DNA of 64,000 nt from Anoplopoma fimbria (GCF_027596085.1 NC_072465.1:4715579-4779578), one strand, 5' to 3'; counted from the first letter of the stretch, positions 30,322 to 47,097 are shown. The notes: a model not told the origin generated them from the sequence alone. Numbers and translations: made by a program.

Positions 30322-31858
30322 AAACGGTACAGCACGTTTTAGGTTGGGAGGTTTCATAAATGTATGTTTCCTTAGCTACTTGCTTCATTTGTATTTCTTA
30401 AGAGTGGATATTCTTTAAATATATACAATTATCTTTATATTCAAAATGTAAAAACGTTATTTAAATTTCAATAGAAAACATATGTCGGTTTTTACATGAA
30501 TTTTAACATAATAAAGTAAAGAGAACTACTTCTAACTGATGGTCTGACTCAAACCCCTGTTATTAAAATGACCCACATGTAAAACAGTAGCCTCAATGAT
30601 AACATCAACCAGCTACAGTAAATACAGCCACGTCACGCTGATGATATTCTTGTGTCAGACTCTGTAACAGTGGCAATAACCAGAGCACAGTTATAAACTC
30701 CTGAATTCAGCAGACGTCACAGCACTTGAGTGCCAGAGAGCATTCGCAAGGTCTGCTACGTCAGCAGGGGGAATTATAGGCGGGAAAAATCCATGCAGAC
30801 GCATGGGTGAAGATTAGAGGATTCACTCTGAGTTCGGGAAGTGTCATTGCAAGTTTATTGTTTATTGTTTCTGTACGGTCGATGCACGCAGACCGAAGGG
30901 TTTGACGGATAGACACAAGGTGTTTAGACCTTAAGCATCTACGTCATCATGCACTCACAAATGCTCTTAGACATGCAAAATGTCTGTTTCATCTGTGAGT
31001 TAAACATACTATTTTAGAGGAAGGATTGTGTCTTTCACATGAAAATACTGTGTGAGAAAAAGCAAAAGAAAGACTGAGATTTTCTGTGTTTTTTTCTGCG
31101 CAGCAGGCGAAGCAGTGGAGTGTCCTCTGGGGTCCGTCCCATGAGAAATCCCCACCAGACTGTGGAGAGGCTGGTCAACGGGGGTCACGGAGCATGCTCA
31201 GTGTCGTTTTCCCACAGAACTGACGTGGTTTACATCCTCGGCCCTTCTGTGTGACCCTCTCTTACTACGTACTGTGTCATGCTGCCCAGGAAGCGGTTGG
31301 TCATCTCTGCCCCACAGTCTCAGCCGAGGCTCCTTCCAGCTCAGCGAGATTATAACAAGATAAAGATGTAGATGGCATCCATTATCACTAAGAATTAAAA
31401 AGAAAGAGGAAAGCAGAACACACAGTAGCTCTCTATTTTTGGAGTAAGGACTTATAAATGACCCCTTCTACTTCGTTTAGCCCCCTCCCAATCCGGTTGT
31501 GGCTCCGAAGGTCTTTCTAGGATGCATTTCCTGGTGAGCCTTCATGGGGAAGTCCACGTCCAAGCTCATAGGCGTTTCACACAACCTATCCGGCTAAAAG
31601 AGGTATGAGACAGCCCGTGTTCTGTCATGTGAGTCACCAGCGCACACACCCCCCTGCATTGTCCCGGACAGGGTGAAGGGGTGTGGGGGGAGTCACCTTC
31701 CCCACACCCCCTGGAGTAGCTCTCACACACACACACACACACACACCCTTTCACAATCTTCATTCATCGCTGTAAGTCGTCAGATCCTGACACAAACGTG
31801 CTTACTCACACTTACCCTCAGAGGATGCGACACAGAGCAGCAAAGAATTCATGGAAGG

Positions 31859-35802
<3,944 letters not shown>

Positions 35803-35998
35803 ATTCCTTTATTGATCCCCATGGGGGAAATTCGAGTGTTGCAGCAGCTCAACTACACAGACAATAAATACACATACTATACAACAAAATAAAGATAGAA
35901 CAAAAATAAGAAATAAGAATAAAAAAAAATATGTACAGTATATCCACATGGGGGGGGGGGGGGGGGGCCTGGTCAGCATGTTGACAGACTGTGGTCTC
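35803..35998 (-). mobile_element. 5'-truncated LINE 3' end (short copy)
   Basis: From ATTCCTTTATTGATCCCCAT to TTGACAGACTGTGGTCTCCG this is nearly identical to the 3' part of the longer LINE fragment at 36385-37185, in the same orientation. It carries an expanded run of about 18 G (35950-35968) where the longer copy has 7. The near identity suggests recent insertion or a local duplication. Confidence 0.8.
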
Positions 35999-36384
35999 CG
36001 CACCTGACCCTGACCCTGACGAACACACAGACATATGCACACAAATTCCTGTGGTGACATATTGATCCGTCTCAGACAGAGTCCTTGGCCTCAGATACTG
36101 AATGTTTGACACCCTGGCAGGAGAGTCACTGTTATGATGGAGAACAGTGGTGGGAAAACGGCAGATTGCTCCCATTTTAGAGCATCGATCAGACTTAAGG
36201 CTGTGAGTTACAGCTCACCAGGTGACAATATGTTCTGGTACAGGAAGCGGGCTGTTGATTCTGCAAACTGTCTCAAAGCTTCACAAGACAGTGATGTGGG
36301 GCTGGGGTGGGAGAGTGCGAGTCCTAAACTGGCCACAAGATGACAGTGTGGGACACAAACACATGTACTTTCATCTGTTATTAT

Positions 36385-37185
36385 TATATTCCTTTATTGA
36401 TCCCCATGGGGGAAATTCGAGTGTTGCAGCAGCTCAACTACACAGACAATAAATACACATACTATACAACAAAATAAAGATAGAACAGAAATAAGAATAA
36501 AAATAAAAATAAAAATGTACAGTATATCCACATGGGGGGGGCTGGTCAGCATGTTGACAGACTGTGGTCTCCGCTGTTGTTGTACAGTCTGATGGCAGTG
36601 GGCACAAATGAGCGTCTGAAGCGCTCCGTCCTGCTCTTTGGCAGAATCAGCCGATGGCTGAAAGAGCTGCCCAGCTGCCACAGTTCCTCATGGAGAGGGT
36701 GAGAGGGATTGTCCAGGATGGCTCCGAGTTTGGCCTTCATCCTCCTCTCACCCACTGACTCCAGACTGTCCAGCTCCAGACCCACCACAGAGCTGGCTTT
36801 CCTCACCAGCTTATTAAGTTTGTTGGCATCTCCAGTCCTGATGCCACCACCCCAGCACACCACAGCGAAGAAGAGGGCGCTGGTTACCACAGACTGGTAG
36901 AATGCCTTGAGCGGTTTATTGCACACATTGAAGGACCTCAGCCTCCTTAGGAAGAACAGCCTGCTCTGTCCTTTCCTGTAGAGGTTGTGTGTCCAGTCCA
37001 GTTTATTGTTAATCTGCACCCCAAGGTACTTGTAGGACTCAACCCTCTCCACTTCCCCTCCCTGAATGAAAACAGGGACAGGGGGGCTTCTGTTCCTCTG
37101 GTAGTCCACCACAAGCTCCTTGGTCTTGCTGATGTTGAGCTTCAGGTGGTTGTTGCTGCACCATGTGATGAAGCTCTCAATCTAT
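36385..37185 (-). mobile_element. 5'-truncated non-LTR retrotransposon (LINE)
   Basis: A minus-strand open frame (37185 down to about 36546) encodes the C-terminal part of a LINE reverse transcriptase protein. It includes WCSNNHLKLNISKTKELVVD, VESYKYLGVQINNKLDWT, GQSRLFFLRRLRSFNVC, LNKLVRKASSVVG and FRRSFVPTAIRLYN. The KYLG, KGQSRL(F/Y)FLRRLR and (R)KASSV(V/L)G strings are typical of fish LINE elements of the CR1/L2/Rex1-like group, but I do not assign the clade firmly. A 3' UTR and the tail at 36385-36400 follow. The 5' end is cut within the reverse transcriptase region. The string TATTATAT occurs near both ends and may be a target-site duplication. This is not a host gene. Confidence 0.85.
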
Positions 37186-38849
37186 TATATAGATAAAAAG
37201 ATTTCTCAACAGTAACATGGGTTTCTAGCAAGAACCGTTGCATTTACTTTGATGCTCATAAACCTGTTGCATTTAATTCACTTCATGAAGCCAAATTTGG
37301 CTAAATAGTCTTTTTTTTAAAAATTTAAAATAAATGCAATTGCATTTTACAATTTGTCATGAGTCTCCCTTTATGATGTGATAAAGGGTCTTTAACAGTT
37401 TACCAACAACAACCAACACTACACCCAATCTCTTGAAACAGCTTTTTAAACAATGGCTTTTCTGTGTTAAAGAGGCAAACTGGCAATTGTATATAACAGC
37501 ACCATAAAGTTGGTTGACACAGACTACAGATTTTAAAAAAAGAAAATTGAATATATATGCAGCACACAGAGAAGACATTTCATCTCTAGTGCATGTGAAG
37601 AAGCAGATACTGTACCTTTTAGAAAATACTATACAGATACTGCCTCACTTCATGTGACACGAAACACATCTGATTAATCTCTCCTCAATTTGTCGAAATT
37701 GTAGCCCCTTAAATTATGCAACAAATCTCACAGAGGAATGAAATGAAATAATTAATAAGTGTGGAGTAAATAACCATTTTTTATTCTCAAGGCACTTAGT
37801 AACATAATGGAAACCATAGCAACATTTGACTGGCCATGAGTTGTAAATATTGGTGACACAAAATGTTAACATTTAGACAAAAACCTGTTACTCATAGACA
37901 CAGTCATTACAGTGCAACTACTGATGAAAATGACTAATATTTCAAATAGATTTCAAACAGGGTAAATTATTCAGCAAATCAGTCGAGTCCTGATTGCCAG
38001 AATAAAGAGTCTCCTTGTTGTAAGATGCAAATAGACACATAATAATGACTCATTAAAATACATAGTCACTAAAACTAATTTATGTGCATGGTTTGAGCAT
38101 TTCACTTGTCACCAGACATTTCAATGTTACTCCTTTTAAATACATTTATTTTACCTGTGTGTGTGAACCTTACTTATTTCCAGTCATTCATGTTTAGTTA
38201 CCGGGCTCCAATTTTAGGTTATCAGAATAACCTTATTTAGTGTAGTGTCTTATATAAACTTATTTAGGCTATGTTACACATTTTGTTGAGTACTTGTACT
38301 TACATTATCCCAAATGATCAAACCCAGACAAATCTGTAATTGTATTCAAGGTATAGGTGCATTTCATTTGGTCGCCCGTCAATGCCGTCATATCCTCTTT
38401 ACTCCCTTTAGTGGCTCGAATAGCCGGGCAAAAAACAGATGATACCTCTAAATAGTTACACATGCCCTAGAATAGGTGTAAATCCTACAATGTCACAGAC
38501 TTATACTCAGTAAGAGTAATTAAGCATTTCTTTACAACACACAGCTTTATTTTTCTCATGAATTGACCCGCTAAGCCCCTGTCAACAATGGCAATATTTA
38601 GTTAGCAACCGTAAGTAGGCACACAAGGCCTGTCAAGCTTTCTGCTGTGTGTATGGAAGTTTGGAACCTGCAAGTTCCGACAGCAGATATCCACAAAGTT
38701 GAGAGGAAAGTGTCTTATTTGTTGCCTTTTGGCTTAAACTATTTATTTGTTTTTTAATAAGTTAATGAAAGCTGCTTTAGCTTAGCTTAAAAAACCCCAA
38801 TATATTGACTTACCCTGCTGTGCAGGAACATTGTTTGCCTGTTTGTCCT

Positions 38850-39260
38850 TGTTTGCCTGTTTGGAACTGACTCAAACGCAGACAAAGATGAGGAAGTAGC
38901 AGAAACTATGCCATGATTTAATAGAAATAGCTCATAGGCATGTGTCTGACAAATCAAGCATGAAACAGCAGGCAAGGATGCAGGCAAACCAGACAGAACT
39001 AAAAACAAATGAGGACAAACGGACAAAAAGCAGAGGAACTGGGCTGGTATATGTAGTCTGATTAATAGAGAAGGTGGTCTGGTGACTGCAGGGCTGATGA
39101 GAGACAGGTGAACCTAATCAGGGCTTGGCAGGCAATCAATAAAGGTGTTAAAACAGACAAAGGCAAGGACGCAAAAACAGACATGACACACGGGAGATTG
39201 AACTTGCAAAATAAAAGCAGGAGACACTAAATCTGAATGTATAACAATGATGAACATAAC
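38850..39260. repeat. Possible interspersed repeat remnant
   Basis: The stretch is rich in strings such as GCAGGGCTGATGAGAGACAG, AGGTGAACCTAATCAGGGC and CAATCAATAAAGGTG. These resemble a repeat type that I associate with teleost genomes. Family and borders are unknown. Confidence 0.3.
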
Positions 39261-42049
39261 AAACAGAAGACCCAGAATTCAGAACACAAAATGTTCTAGA
39301 TACAGATCCTGAGAAGATGCAACACAGTCCAGTGTTCACATAAGTCAGTAGTCATTCTGTGACATTGGGACTGCTGAGCTTTGCCATGGATTTTAGTGGC
39401 CTCTTCAGTCACTATACTCTGCCAACAAATGATATTGTCAATGGAGCTCTCAAATGCATGTTGTGGCTCTTTCAATCTACTTCTCTCTGATATTCCAGAA
39501 CTATATTCCCAGAATGCTGCTATTATCTCCATTGTAATATATCTTAGTGATATTGTTGAAAATGCCAATTTGACAGCCATGTGTGACAGCTTGGCAAGCC
39601 TAGCAACAGTAACCAAGGGGATTAACGAAAGGTCAATTGCATTACAATTTGGAAAACAGTAATCCAGCAGAGTCCTAATTTATTATATTCATGTCAGATA
39701 GATTGAGGTTGTTTAACATGAAGACAACAAAGCCCATGATCCCACACTTCTTCACCACGCCATCAAAGTATGTCCTTTATTATTGTTTAGAGACCCCCAG
39801 TTGCAGAAATTACGCAATTAAATTAGACTGTTCTGTGGGTATTTTTTTCAACTCATCCCAGCTGTGTCCACTGTGTATTTGCGGTGTCATTGAACTAATC
39901 AAACTTCTCCTCTTGTGCCTTCTCATCGAGCAAAAAGAGAAGCAGCACTCATCCACTCAGGTTGACGTTGAGGGCCCCTCTTCAGCTGAGTCCAAAGTAG
40001 AGAGCTTTTCCTCTCTTCACTTCTTCGGCCAATCAGAGTTGCTCTTTCGGTCAAGGGACCAATTACAGAAGCATCAGCCCACTCAGTAAGAACTCTGAAA
40101 GGTCTGTAAATCAAGGAGATGGCTTCTTTAAAACTCCAACATCACATCACATCACTCAGTGGCTAACCAGTTGCCGGGGTCAGCATCTATAGAAACCATT
40201 GACATAATGTTTCGTAACATCTCTGAGCAGCCTGCAGCAGCTGTCTGCAGCAGTGCTCACCCCTGTTTACATCCACCAGCCATTTCCCAAACACCTGTGA
40301 GCCAAAGACAGTGGGAATGCCACAGTTTAACCAACTAACCAACCACATGTCAGATCTGTTAATGGTTACCTACATATACAATTTACTTCTTACTCATATA
40401 ATATTCATCTCAGCAAACTAACACTCCTGCATGAGATATCATGGTGCAAATGTATCAAAATATATAGGGAGAGGTTAAACATGATTACATTTCTTACAGT
40501 TGAAACATTAACATTTTGGATGTCAATTGCATTGCCTTTGTCCTGTCTAAATATTCATGAACCAGGTTGTGCTTTCAGAAATGTATATTTGGATGTATAT
40601 ATTCTATATATTTGCACATATATGTAAGTGTATTACTAACTATACTTACTATAACTGTTGAAGTAAAGCAAGAGTAGATTAGATCTCCTTCTTGTCTTTT
40701 CCAGATTCCTCACCCACTTAGAAAAATCTCAATACATACTTTTGTCTGTTGCCAACTTTCCCCCTCCCTCCACGACTCCTTTGAAGCAACCTCAGAGCAT
40801 CAATTTTTAACCTAACATTGTCAAAAATCTAAAAAAAGAATTATGCTGAAAGCGAGGCAGATCTTTGAAGCGTGTTTGCCTGTCGACCCGCGCTGAACAC
40901 ATGACTGATTTTCCTCTCTGGGTTTGACAACAACACAGACACACAGTGTGGATCACACAGTCAGATGGCACACATTGCATTATGATGCTCTTGATCACAG
41001 ACCCTAATGGGACGGGGCAGTGGCCTGAGCACAGAACAAGAGGGCTACTTGACCTAAGTGACTATTTCTATATCCTCAGTTCATTTTCTGCTGGGTGCTC
41101 AGTGTGCCCTCTATCAAACTGAACCAAAACACCTGCTTGTAAAAGGTTCATCCTTCACTCGCTCTTTAAGAGTGAGTCTGAGTAAAAGTTATTTTATAGC
41201 CTGAACAAATAGCCTCAACATTGTTGAAAAACTGAATGTTAAAAACCTTGTTCAGAAGGTATTTTTTCCTCTTTGAATACCCATGACCCACGGCCTCACA
41301 CAAAGTTTAAAATGAATCATTCAACAGTGCAACAGGGGAAGCCGACTTTTCCGCATGCATTTCTTATGACAGTATAACTATTTTATTGTGTCAGTCTGAG
41401 GCTTTCAGGGTGCCACCTCTTTTTGTAAGAGTGGATGAGTCACTCTTAAAACATATAATTAGTCTTACTATGATGTGTGCTGTAATTTGCCTTTGATCAG
41501 TAATACCGTGTGCATGAAGCAGGACGAGGGATTTAGTTGTGAGAGTGGATGAAATGAAAAACACTTGAATCTTGTCATCACACGCTGCACAGGTGGGGAT
41601 TCGCTTCGTTACTCGTTAGACACGCATGCATGCTCACAATTCAACAGAAGAGGGAAGCCAGGAGGGACACATATGGGGCAGGCAGAAGTTCAGTGTCTTG
41701 ATACCTCTGAAGGAGTCGCTGCAGTGGTCATGGTGAGGGCAGAGACCCTCAACTTAAGGAGGAACCGCAGGAACTTTTGGATCAAGTCAAAAGTCACTGA
41801 AGGACTTATCCTGAATGTGGTTTGCCTCTGAATTCACCGAGCGCTGCATAGTTCATTGAGCCACTAATGTTATGACAGTAGTAAGAACACTGGTTTTCCA
41901 ACTGCGACTGGTCAAAATGTCCGCTGTGAAAAGGGGCAACTAGCTGATGACACATCACTTATAGGGCGAGCTTGTTAGCAAAACGAGCATATCCCGCAGT
42001 CACTGAGTAATGTGTGTTTCTGGTCACCTGATGGATATAAAACCATCCT

Positions 42050-42310
42050 CTTCTTTTGCCAAGAACTAACCTGTTGGCAAAGGAAAGGAACGGTCAAGAG
42101 GATCATAAAGTAATTCGAATTCATCCTCTAGATCCTGAAATATTTACACATAATTTGACAGTAATCCATCTAATAGCTGTCAAAACACCTTATGGTGGCA
42201 GTATCACCAAAATCAGCAGGCTGAATGTCTGTACACAAATTCATGGCAATCCATAGTTGAGATATTTCAGTCTGAACAAAGATGGTGGACTGGCAGTCAT
42301 CCACACAGCC
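42050..42310 (+). repeat. Dispersed fish repeat, family C
   Basis: CACAAATTCATGGCAATCCA followed by TAGTTGAGATATTTCAGTCT and AAAGATGGTGGACTG is a close variant of a very common teleost dispersed sequence (..TCATGGCAATCCATC..GAGATATTTCAGTCTGGACC..). Recognition is from memory, and the ends are approximate. Confidence 0.5.
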
Positions 42311-44907
42311 ACGCTGACTGCATGACTGATAATATTATTGAGTACAGCTTTTTTGAGAAAGTCTGTTTATATAGCCTCCAGTATTCTGATGTGAAATTTA
42401 AAGAGACACAAATAAATGCATATAAGTGCTCTAAACCAGAGTATTAGGAGAGAGTTCTTTGGTTTGTTTAATTTGAGGTCATTTTAATCAAGCACAAAGC
42501 TACCAGCTGTTAAAACAATAAAAAAGTTATTTTTGGATCTTTGGTTTGCCCAAAATGTCTATCAAGTTAGTACTCCATCAAATAAAACCTGGATGGCTTC
42601 AACTAACGGAAGTAAAGGCGAGATTTAATAAACAAGGACCGACTCTGATCCTATGAGGCGTGGTGTCTGTGGATACCAGCAGCTGATTGATTATTGTGAC
42701 AACTGCAAGAGGCTGCAGCCATTTCCCGACTTAATAAAACCATCCACCACGATAGCTTCAAGAGTTACATGTACACCCACCATAACCTATGGAGTGCTAT
42801 TGTTCTAACCATGATAAGAAAAACACGCACTGCATGAAATGCCCTTTTGAGCATCCACAACACCTCAATCCCTGAGAAGGCCGATTTCCATGCACAGCCG
42901 AGCATGAGACAGATACAGTATTAGGACAAAGAACAGCTACTACATCACAACGCCGTGGATGTCCATAACATGACAGCATTAGGGAACCACAACAGGCTTG
43001 TTAAACAGGATGCTGAGCTTCATGAGAGAGAAGTAACTTCAAAAATGTAGAAACTCTTGAGTGAATGCCTCTCGAAATCCCGAGCACACAGACCAAAAAT
43101 AACCCTGCACTCTTATTTTCTTTTCATTTACTTTTTCTTCCTCAGCCTTGTTTACACATCAACAACTCTCGCCTGCTCCAGTCAGTTCGAGGAGAGAACC
43201 CCTTGCGTCGGTGTTTCCATGGCAACGGGGGAGCAGAGGGCCTCCAAGGTCGCAGCGAGAGCACCTGGAGCCGGGCTGATGGGAGAACGGAGGCTTGGGC
43301 TGTAGGCATGTTGTTATTGGACTTTTCATTACCGTCTCTGCCTCCTCCTGCTGCCTGGCACTGACATGATGGATTGTCACCAGACATGCCTGTTAATCAT
43401 TTTCTGGGGTCGCACAAGCAATAAAACACAGAGCTCTGCTCCTGCATTTGATGATGAGAAGGAGAGGAGTATGTCCTGATAAAGATGGAGCGAGAGATTT
43501 AAAGAGAGGGGAGGAGAGAGTTTCGCCGCTGGAAAGTGGATTACATCCATTATTTAAGAGCTGCGTCCCCTTCACTGTGAGAGAGCAGAGAAAAAGGAGA
43601 CGCGTTTGCAGGGTACAAACATCTCCTTTAGGTCTCCTTGTGGATGGCAGTATGTCCTGAATAAGACCCCACTCTTGCACAGTTAAATAATTGACCTAAT
43701 TGTATGAAATATATAATTATATGCATTTATTTAAGACCCCTTCTGTGCAACATGCCTTTTGTAGTCAATTATCAAAATGAGTTGCAATGCACGTGTCCTG
43801 CTGGAAGGCGTGAAGCCAGATCCATAAATGAAGTTGTGTAAAAACAACTTTCAGATCATTGCATCAAAAGGAGTGAAATGCATTGAGGCCCTGTTGAATC
43901 GCAGAGAAACTGGGCCAAAAAAAAAAAGGCTCTGCTATGTTACCGTTTGATCGTGATGCTTCATCTCTGCTTCTCATTTCCTCTTATGAGCTGCACAGAT
44001 TGTGTCCATGGGGTAATCTTGAATGCATACTTTTGAACATATGGTATTAAGTACCTTGGCATGTGTTGTAGAAACTGGAAGAAACTTTGTATGATGAAAG
44101 CTCAGGAATTGTTCACAGTTCTCTGCATGTTAAAGCAGATATTTGTGCATTGAAGGAGTGAAGGAAGGTAAATATGACCTTAACAGGTATTAGTAGTCAG
44201 ACATGCCAGCTTGACCATTTAAATGGACTGAATTGAGCAGTTGTAAACACATACTGTGCTTCCTCTATATCTGTGTCTCAGCATTAAGCACTGGCATACA
44301 CAGACTCATTTCTCTGCAGCAGTAAATCCCTGCTGGCGTTCACACTCAGTTCTCTGTTGTTTTTCTCTTTTCTCCCCCATTGTTGCGTCTGGAAGAAAAA
44401 AAAAAAAAAAAAGACACCCACAGCCCTCCCCAGCATCGTCCGCTGTCATCTTCCTGAAATAGGGATGCAGCCTCTCTGCTGTCTGTTCTCTACCAAATGA
44501 AAAAAATCTTCCAGCAAAGAGAGCGGATACAGGAAGAGGGGGAAGGAGTGTTGAGGACAACAGGAGAAATAGGGCACAGAAAAGACACAAATCAAAGTTA
44601 AGCAGTGAGAGGAGGAACATTTTTCAAGACTGGTCTAACCAGGCTTTGATATTGTGAAAGGATCGGAGCTCCGTGCTTTACTTTTCTTCAAAGACTTTAT
44701 TTCCACACACACGCACACAGTTTTGGGAGGCCTGAAATAACAATGTCAGCCTCTTTTGTTTGCCCAAATGATGAGAGCTCAGTAATACAGACTCTTAGGA
44801 TACAGTTTCTACCCCATGCCAACCAATATCTGCCTTGCTATGACACTCACACTCCCATGTTTGATGTTCCCCCTGTCGGAAGCCTTTAACGACTTAAATG
44901 AAAATGG

Positions 44908-44946
44908 TTTTATTGGCTTTGAAGCAAAATAAATCACAAATTTATT
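44908..44946 (-). promoter_or_regulatory. magi1: Candidate poly(A) signals for the long magi1 transcript
   Basis: Two AATAAA hexamers on the minus strand (44946-44941 and 44913-44908) lie about 0.9 kb downstream of the -DLSI stop. They would make a 3' UTR containing the (TC)n tract at 45236-45299. AATAAA is common by chance in AT-rich DNA, so this is only a plausible end. Confidence 0.35.
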
Positions 44947-44978
44947 CATTCGTTGAATATATTATTTTATTTTTAACA

Positions 44979-45006
44979 TCATCATCATCATCATCATCAT
45001 CATCAT
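44979..45006. repeat. (ATC)n microsatellite
   Basis: About nine CAT/ATC units, in the probable 3' UTR end region of the long magi1 transcript. Confidence 0.9.
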
Positions 45007-45233
45007 AGTTTAACTTTTAATTTTCCCTTCATTTAAAATGATCACCTCTGAATGTACACATACTGCAAACTGTCAAAAATATACAAACAAATGCAGGCTT
45101 GTGCTATAGTCTGGTCAAATGTCTAAAAAACAGTGGCACTGGGGGGAAAGAGAGAAAGAGAGAGAGAGAGAGAGAAGTGAAGAGCATGAGAGAGAGTGAG
45201 AGAGACGGAGAGAGAATAAAGGCAGGAAAGAGA

Positions 45234-45235
<2 letters not shown>

Positions 45236-45299
<64 letters not shown>
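45236..45299. repeat. (GA)n microsatellite, with shorter GA tracts at 45150-45235
   Basis: About 30 uninterrupted GA units, preceded by interrupted GA-rich sequence. It lies in the probable 3' UTR of the long magi1 transcript, where it would read (UC)n. Confidence 0.95.
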
Positions 45300-45302
<3 letters not shown>

Positions 45303-45815
45303 TGAAACCGGTAAAGACATGCACAGCATCATTGTGGGCACCGGTTACATGATCCAGGTGCACGGTACTTCCATGGGATCCTCGTGGAAAAGTACATACA
45401 TTTCATCATCTGACAGTGCGGCACAAAACGCCCGTCACATATCAAATCCCCCAAAAATGTTGCTCGTTAATGGAACTGTTAGGCACATCATTGTTTTTTA
45501 TGGTTTTACATTTTCTGGAAAAGTCTGAGTTACTGTAAATGTAGAATGCTTAACCAAAAACAAAGAAAAAAGGGGGAAAAACATACCATAAAAAAAGAAC
45601 AAAAAAAAAACAGTTTCAAAAGTAATTTTGGAATTGTTAGTAACTTAACATTGTTACGTAAAGTGTGTGTGCGTTGATGTGTGTGTGTTGTATAGTGTAT
45701 GTGTATTTATGTGTGTGTTTATAATTGGGTGCATATCTGAAGAACCAAGTGGCAATGTGAGTGAGTACTTGAGGTGTTTGTGGGTGGTGGTTTTGATTGG
45801 CTGGCAGCCGTCCAT

Positions 45816-47097
45816 TCAGATGCTCAGGTCTTTGGGGTTGTCCTTGTAGGTCTTCTTGGGCTCGGGCAGAGCGGAGGAACGACTGCTGTTGGTCTTGAGC
45901 GCGCTGTAGTACTCCCTCACCTTGGCCGCGACAAATTGGTCGTCGTCCTCTTCGTCCTCGGAGTCGTCCCTTATGGAGCCCCTGATCGGGGAGATGTCTC
46001 GTCCCAGGCTGCGGGCTCGGGACTGCGGCTCGGGAGAAGCGTCTCGTCCCAGGCTGCGGGCTCGGTACTGCGGCACGGGAGAAGCATCTCGGCTGGCGTA
46101 GCGCCCGTCCCTCTCCGTCCTCTCAGGTGAGCGCCCCCTCAGCAGCGAACTGTACTTCTGGAAGGCCGAATCCGAGTCTGGGGTTCGCACTCTGGGCAAG
46201 GTGGCGTCTCTGAAGGCGTTTCTCTGGCCGCGGGATGCCACGTCCCTCAGCAGGCTGTCCCCCCGTAGGTTCTCTCCATGGAGGCGGCTCTCCTCAGCAG
46301 ACTGTCCTCCCCGTACGGGCGCTCGTCCCTGGGCAGCAGCGGTAGCGTGGCCTCCCTGTTCAGGCGGTCCAGGGCCGGGGGCCCGCGGAGGACGCTGTCC
46401 TCGAGAGTGAAGCTGAGGTCAGGGGTCCTGGGCCGCTCCTTCACTGCGGCCCTGTACCCATTGGGCTTCTCGTTGCTGCGGCCCTGTCTCTCTGGGGAGG
46501 CGTAGCGGCGGTAGGGGTCTGCGGAATGGCCTTGGCGTCTGGTGGGGGAGTGTTGCCGAGAGCGGTTGGGGGACCTGTGGCGGGGAGGCGAGCGGTAAGG
46601 AGAGCGTTGGCGTTGACGAGTGGGGGAGTGTTGACGAGTGGGGGAGTGTTGACCGCGGCGTCTGTCGGGGGAGCGGCCGTGTCGGTGTCCGCCATGACGG
46701 CTATCCAGGGTGTTCTCTGCACTGCGCGACCGGCTGTGCACCTTGGCAGGTGAGCGGTGGCGGCTACGGTGTTTCCCGCTGGAATGGTGGCGGTGGCCTT
46801 CGCGTCCCTTGTCGTCCTTCTTCTTTAACAGCTTGTTCGAGGTCTTCTCCGTGGACTTCTTCCCCTTGTGTTTTCCCTTGCTGGTTTTCTTGTTGGGGGA
46901 GCGGTGGCGGTGGTTGGAATGGTGGTGCTTGCCGGTGCCGGAGCCAGTCGGCTCCTTCCTGCTCCGGGATGGTTTTTGGGGTTCTGGTGGGTAGCTTGAC
47001 TCCGATGGCGCGTTGGTTGGGGGCAGGGTGCTCACTTCCGCAGCGTTTTGTAACCCTGAGGCTGGGTCTGCTGCGCCGCTGTCGTTGGGGCTGCCGT
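45816..47097 (-). CDS. magi1: magi1 last exon: long Arg/Ser-rich C-terminal tail, single-base frame break
   Basis: After TTGTGTTACAG the exon reads DGSPNDSGAADPASGLQNAA and continues with His/Lys-rich and SP/RS-rich segments (GKHRSRHRSPAKVHSRSRSA, QHSPTRQHSPTRQRQRSPYR). The frame runs to ...MERTYGG and there meets TGA (46249-46247). One frame over, the same kind of sequence continues without stops (DSLLRDVASRGQ..., SLLRGRSPERTERDGRYASR, DDSEDEEDDDQFVAAKVREY) to KKTYKDNPKDLSI and a stop at 45818-45816. The break coincides with a run of six G (46259-46264) where seven would keep the frame. The tail is much richer in SPxR repeats than ordinary scaffold sequence and ends in a class I PDZ ligand-like S/T-x-I form (DLSI). 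From memory, human long MAGI-1 also ends DLSI. Confidence 0.88.

Larger units (their letters stand above)
37186..44907. other. Intergenic sequence
   Basis: AT-rich sequence with no supported gene. It has probable dispersed-repeat remnants at about 38850-39260, 39400-39660 and 42050-42310 (the first two weakly supported). Nothing else was recognised. Confidence 0.5.

Noticed and set aside
31678..31710. GGGGTGTGGGG / CCCCACACCCC inverted repeat considered as a regulatory hairpin
   Set aside because: Eleven-base low-complexity arms beside a microsatellite are easily expected by chance.
36546..37112. 188-codon open frame considered as a host or domesticated gene
   Set aside because: It is the C-terminal part of a LINE protein, 5'-truncated, followed by the element's own 3' tail. 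No sign of host regulation.
39296..39662. Overlapping frames on both strands considered as a gene
   Set aside because: No recognisable domain. The DNA (CCAGAACTATATTCCCAGAA and neighbours) looks like an interspersed repeat, and both strands are open only by chance.
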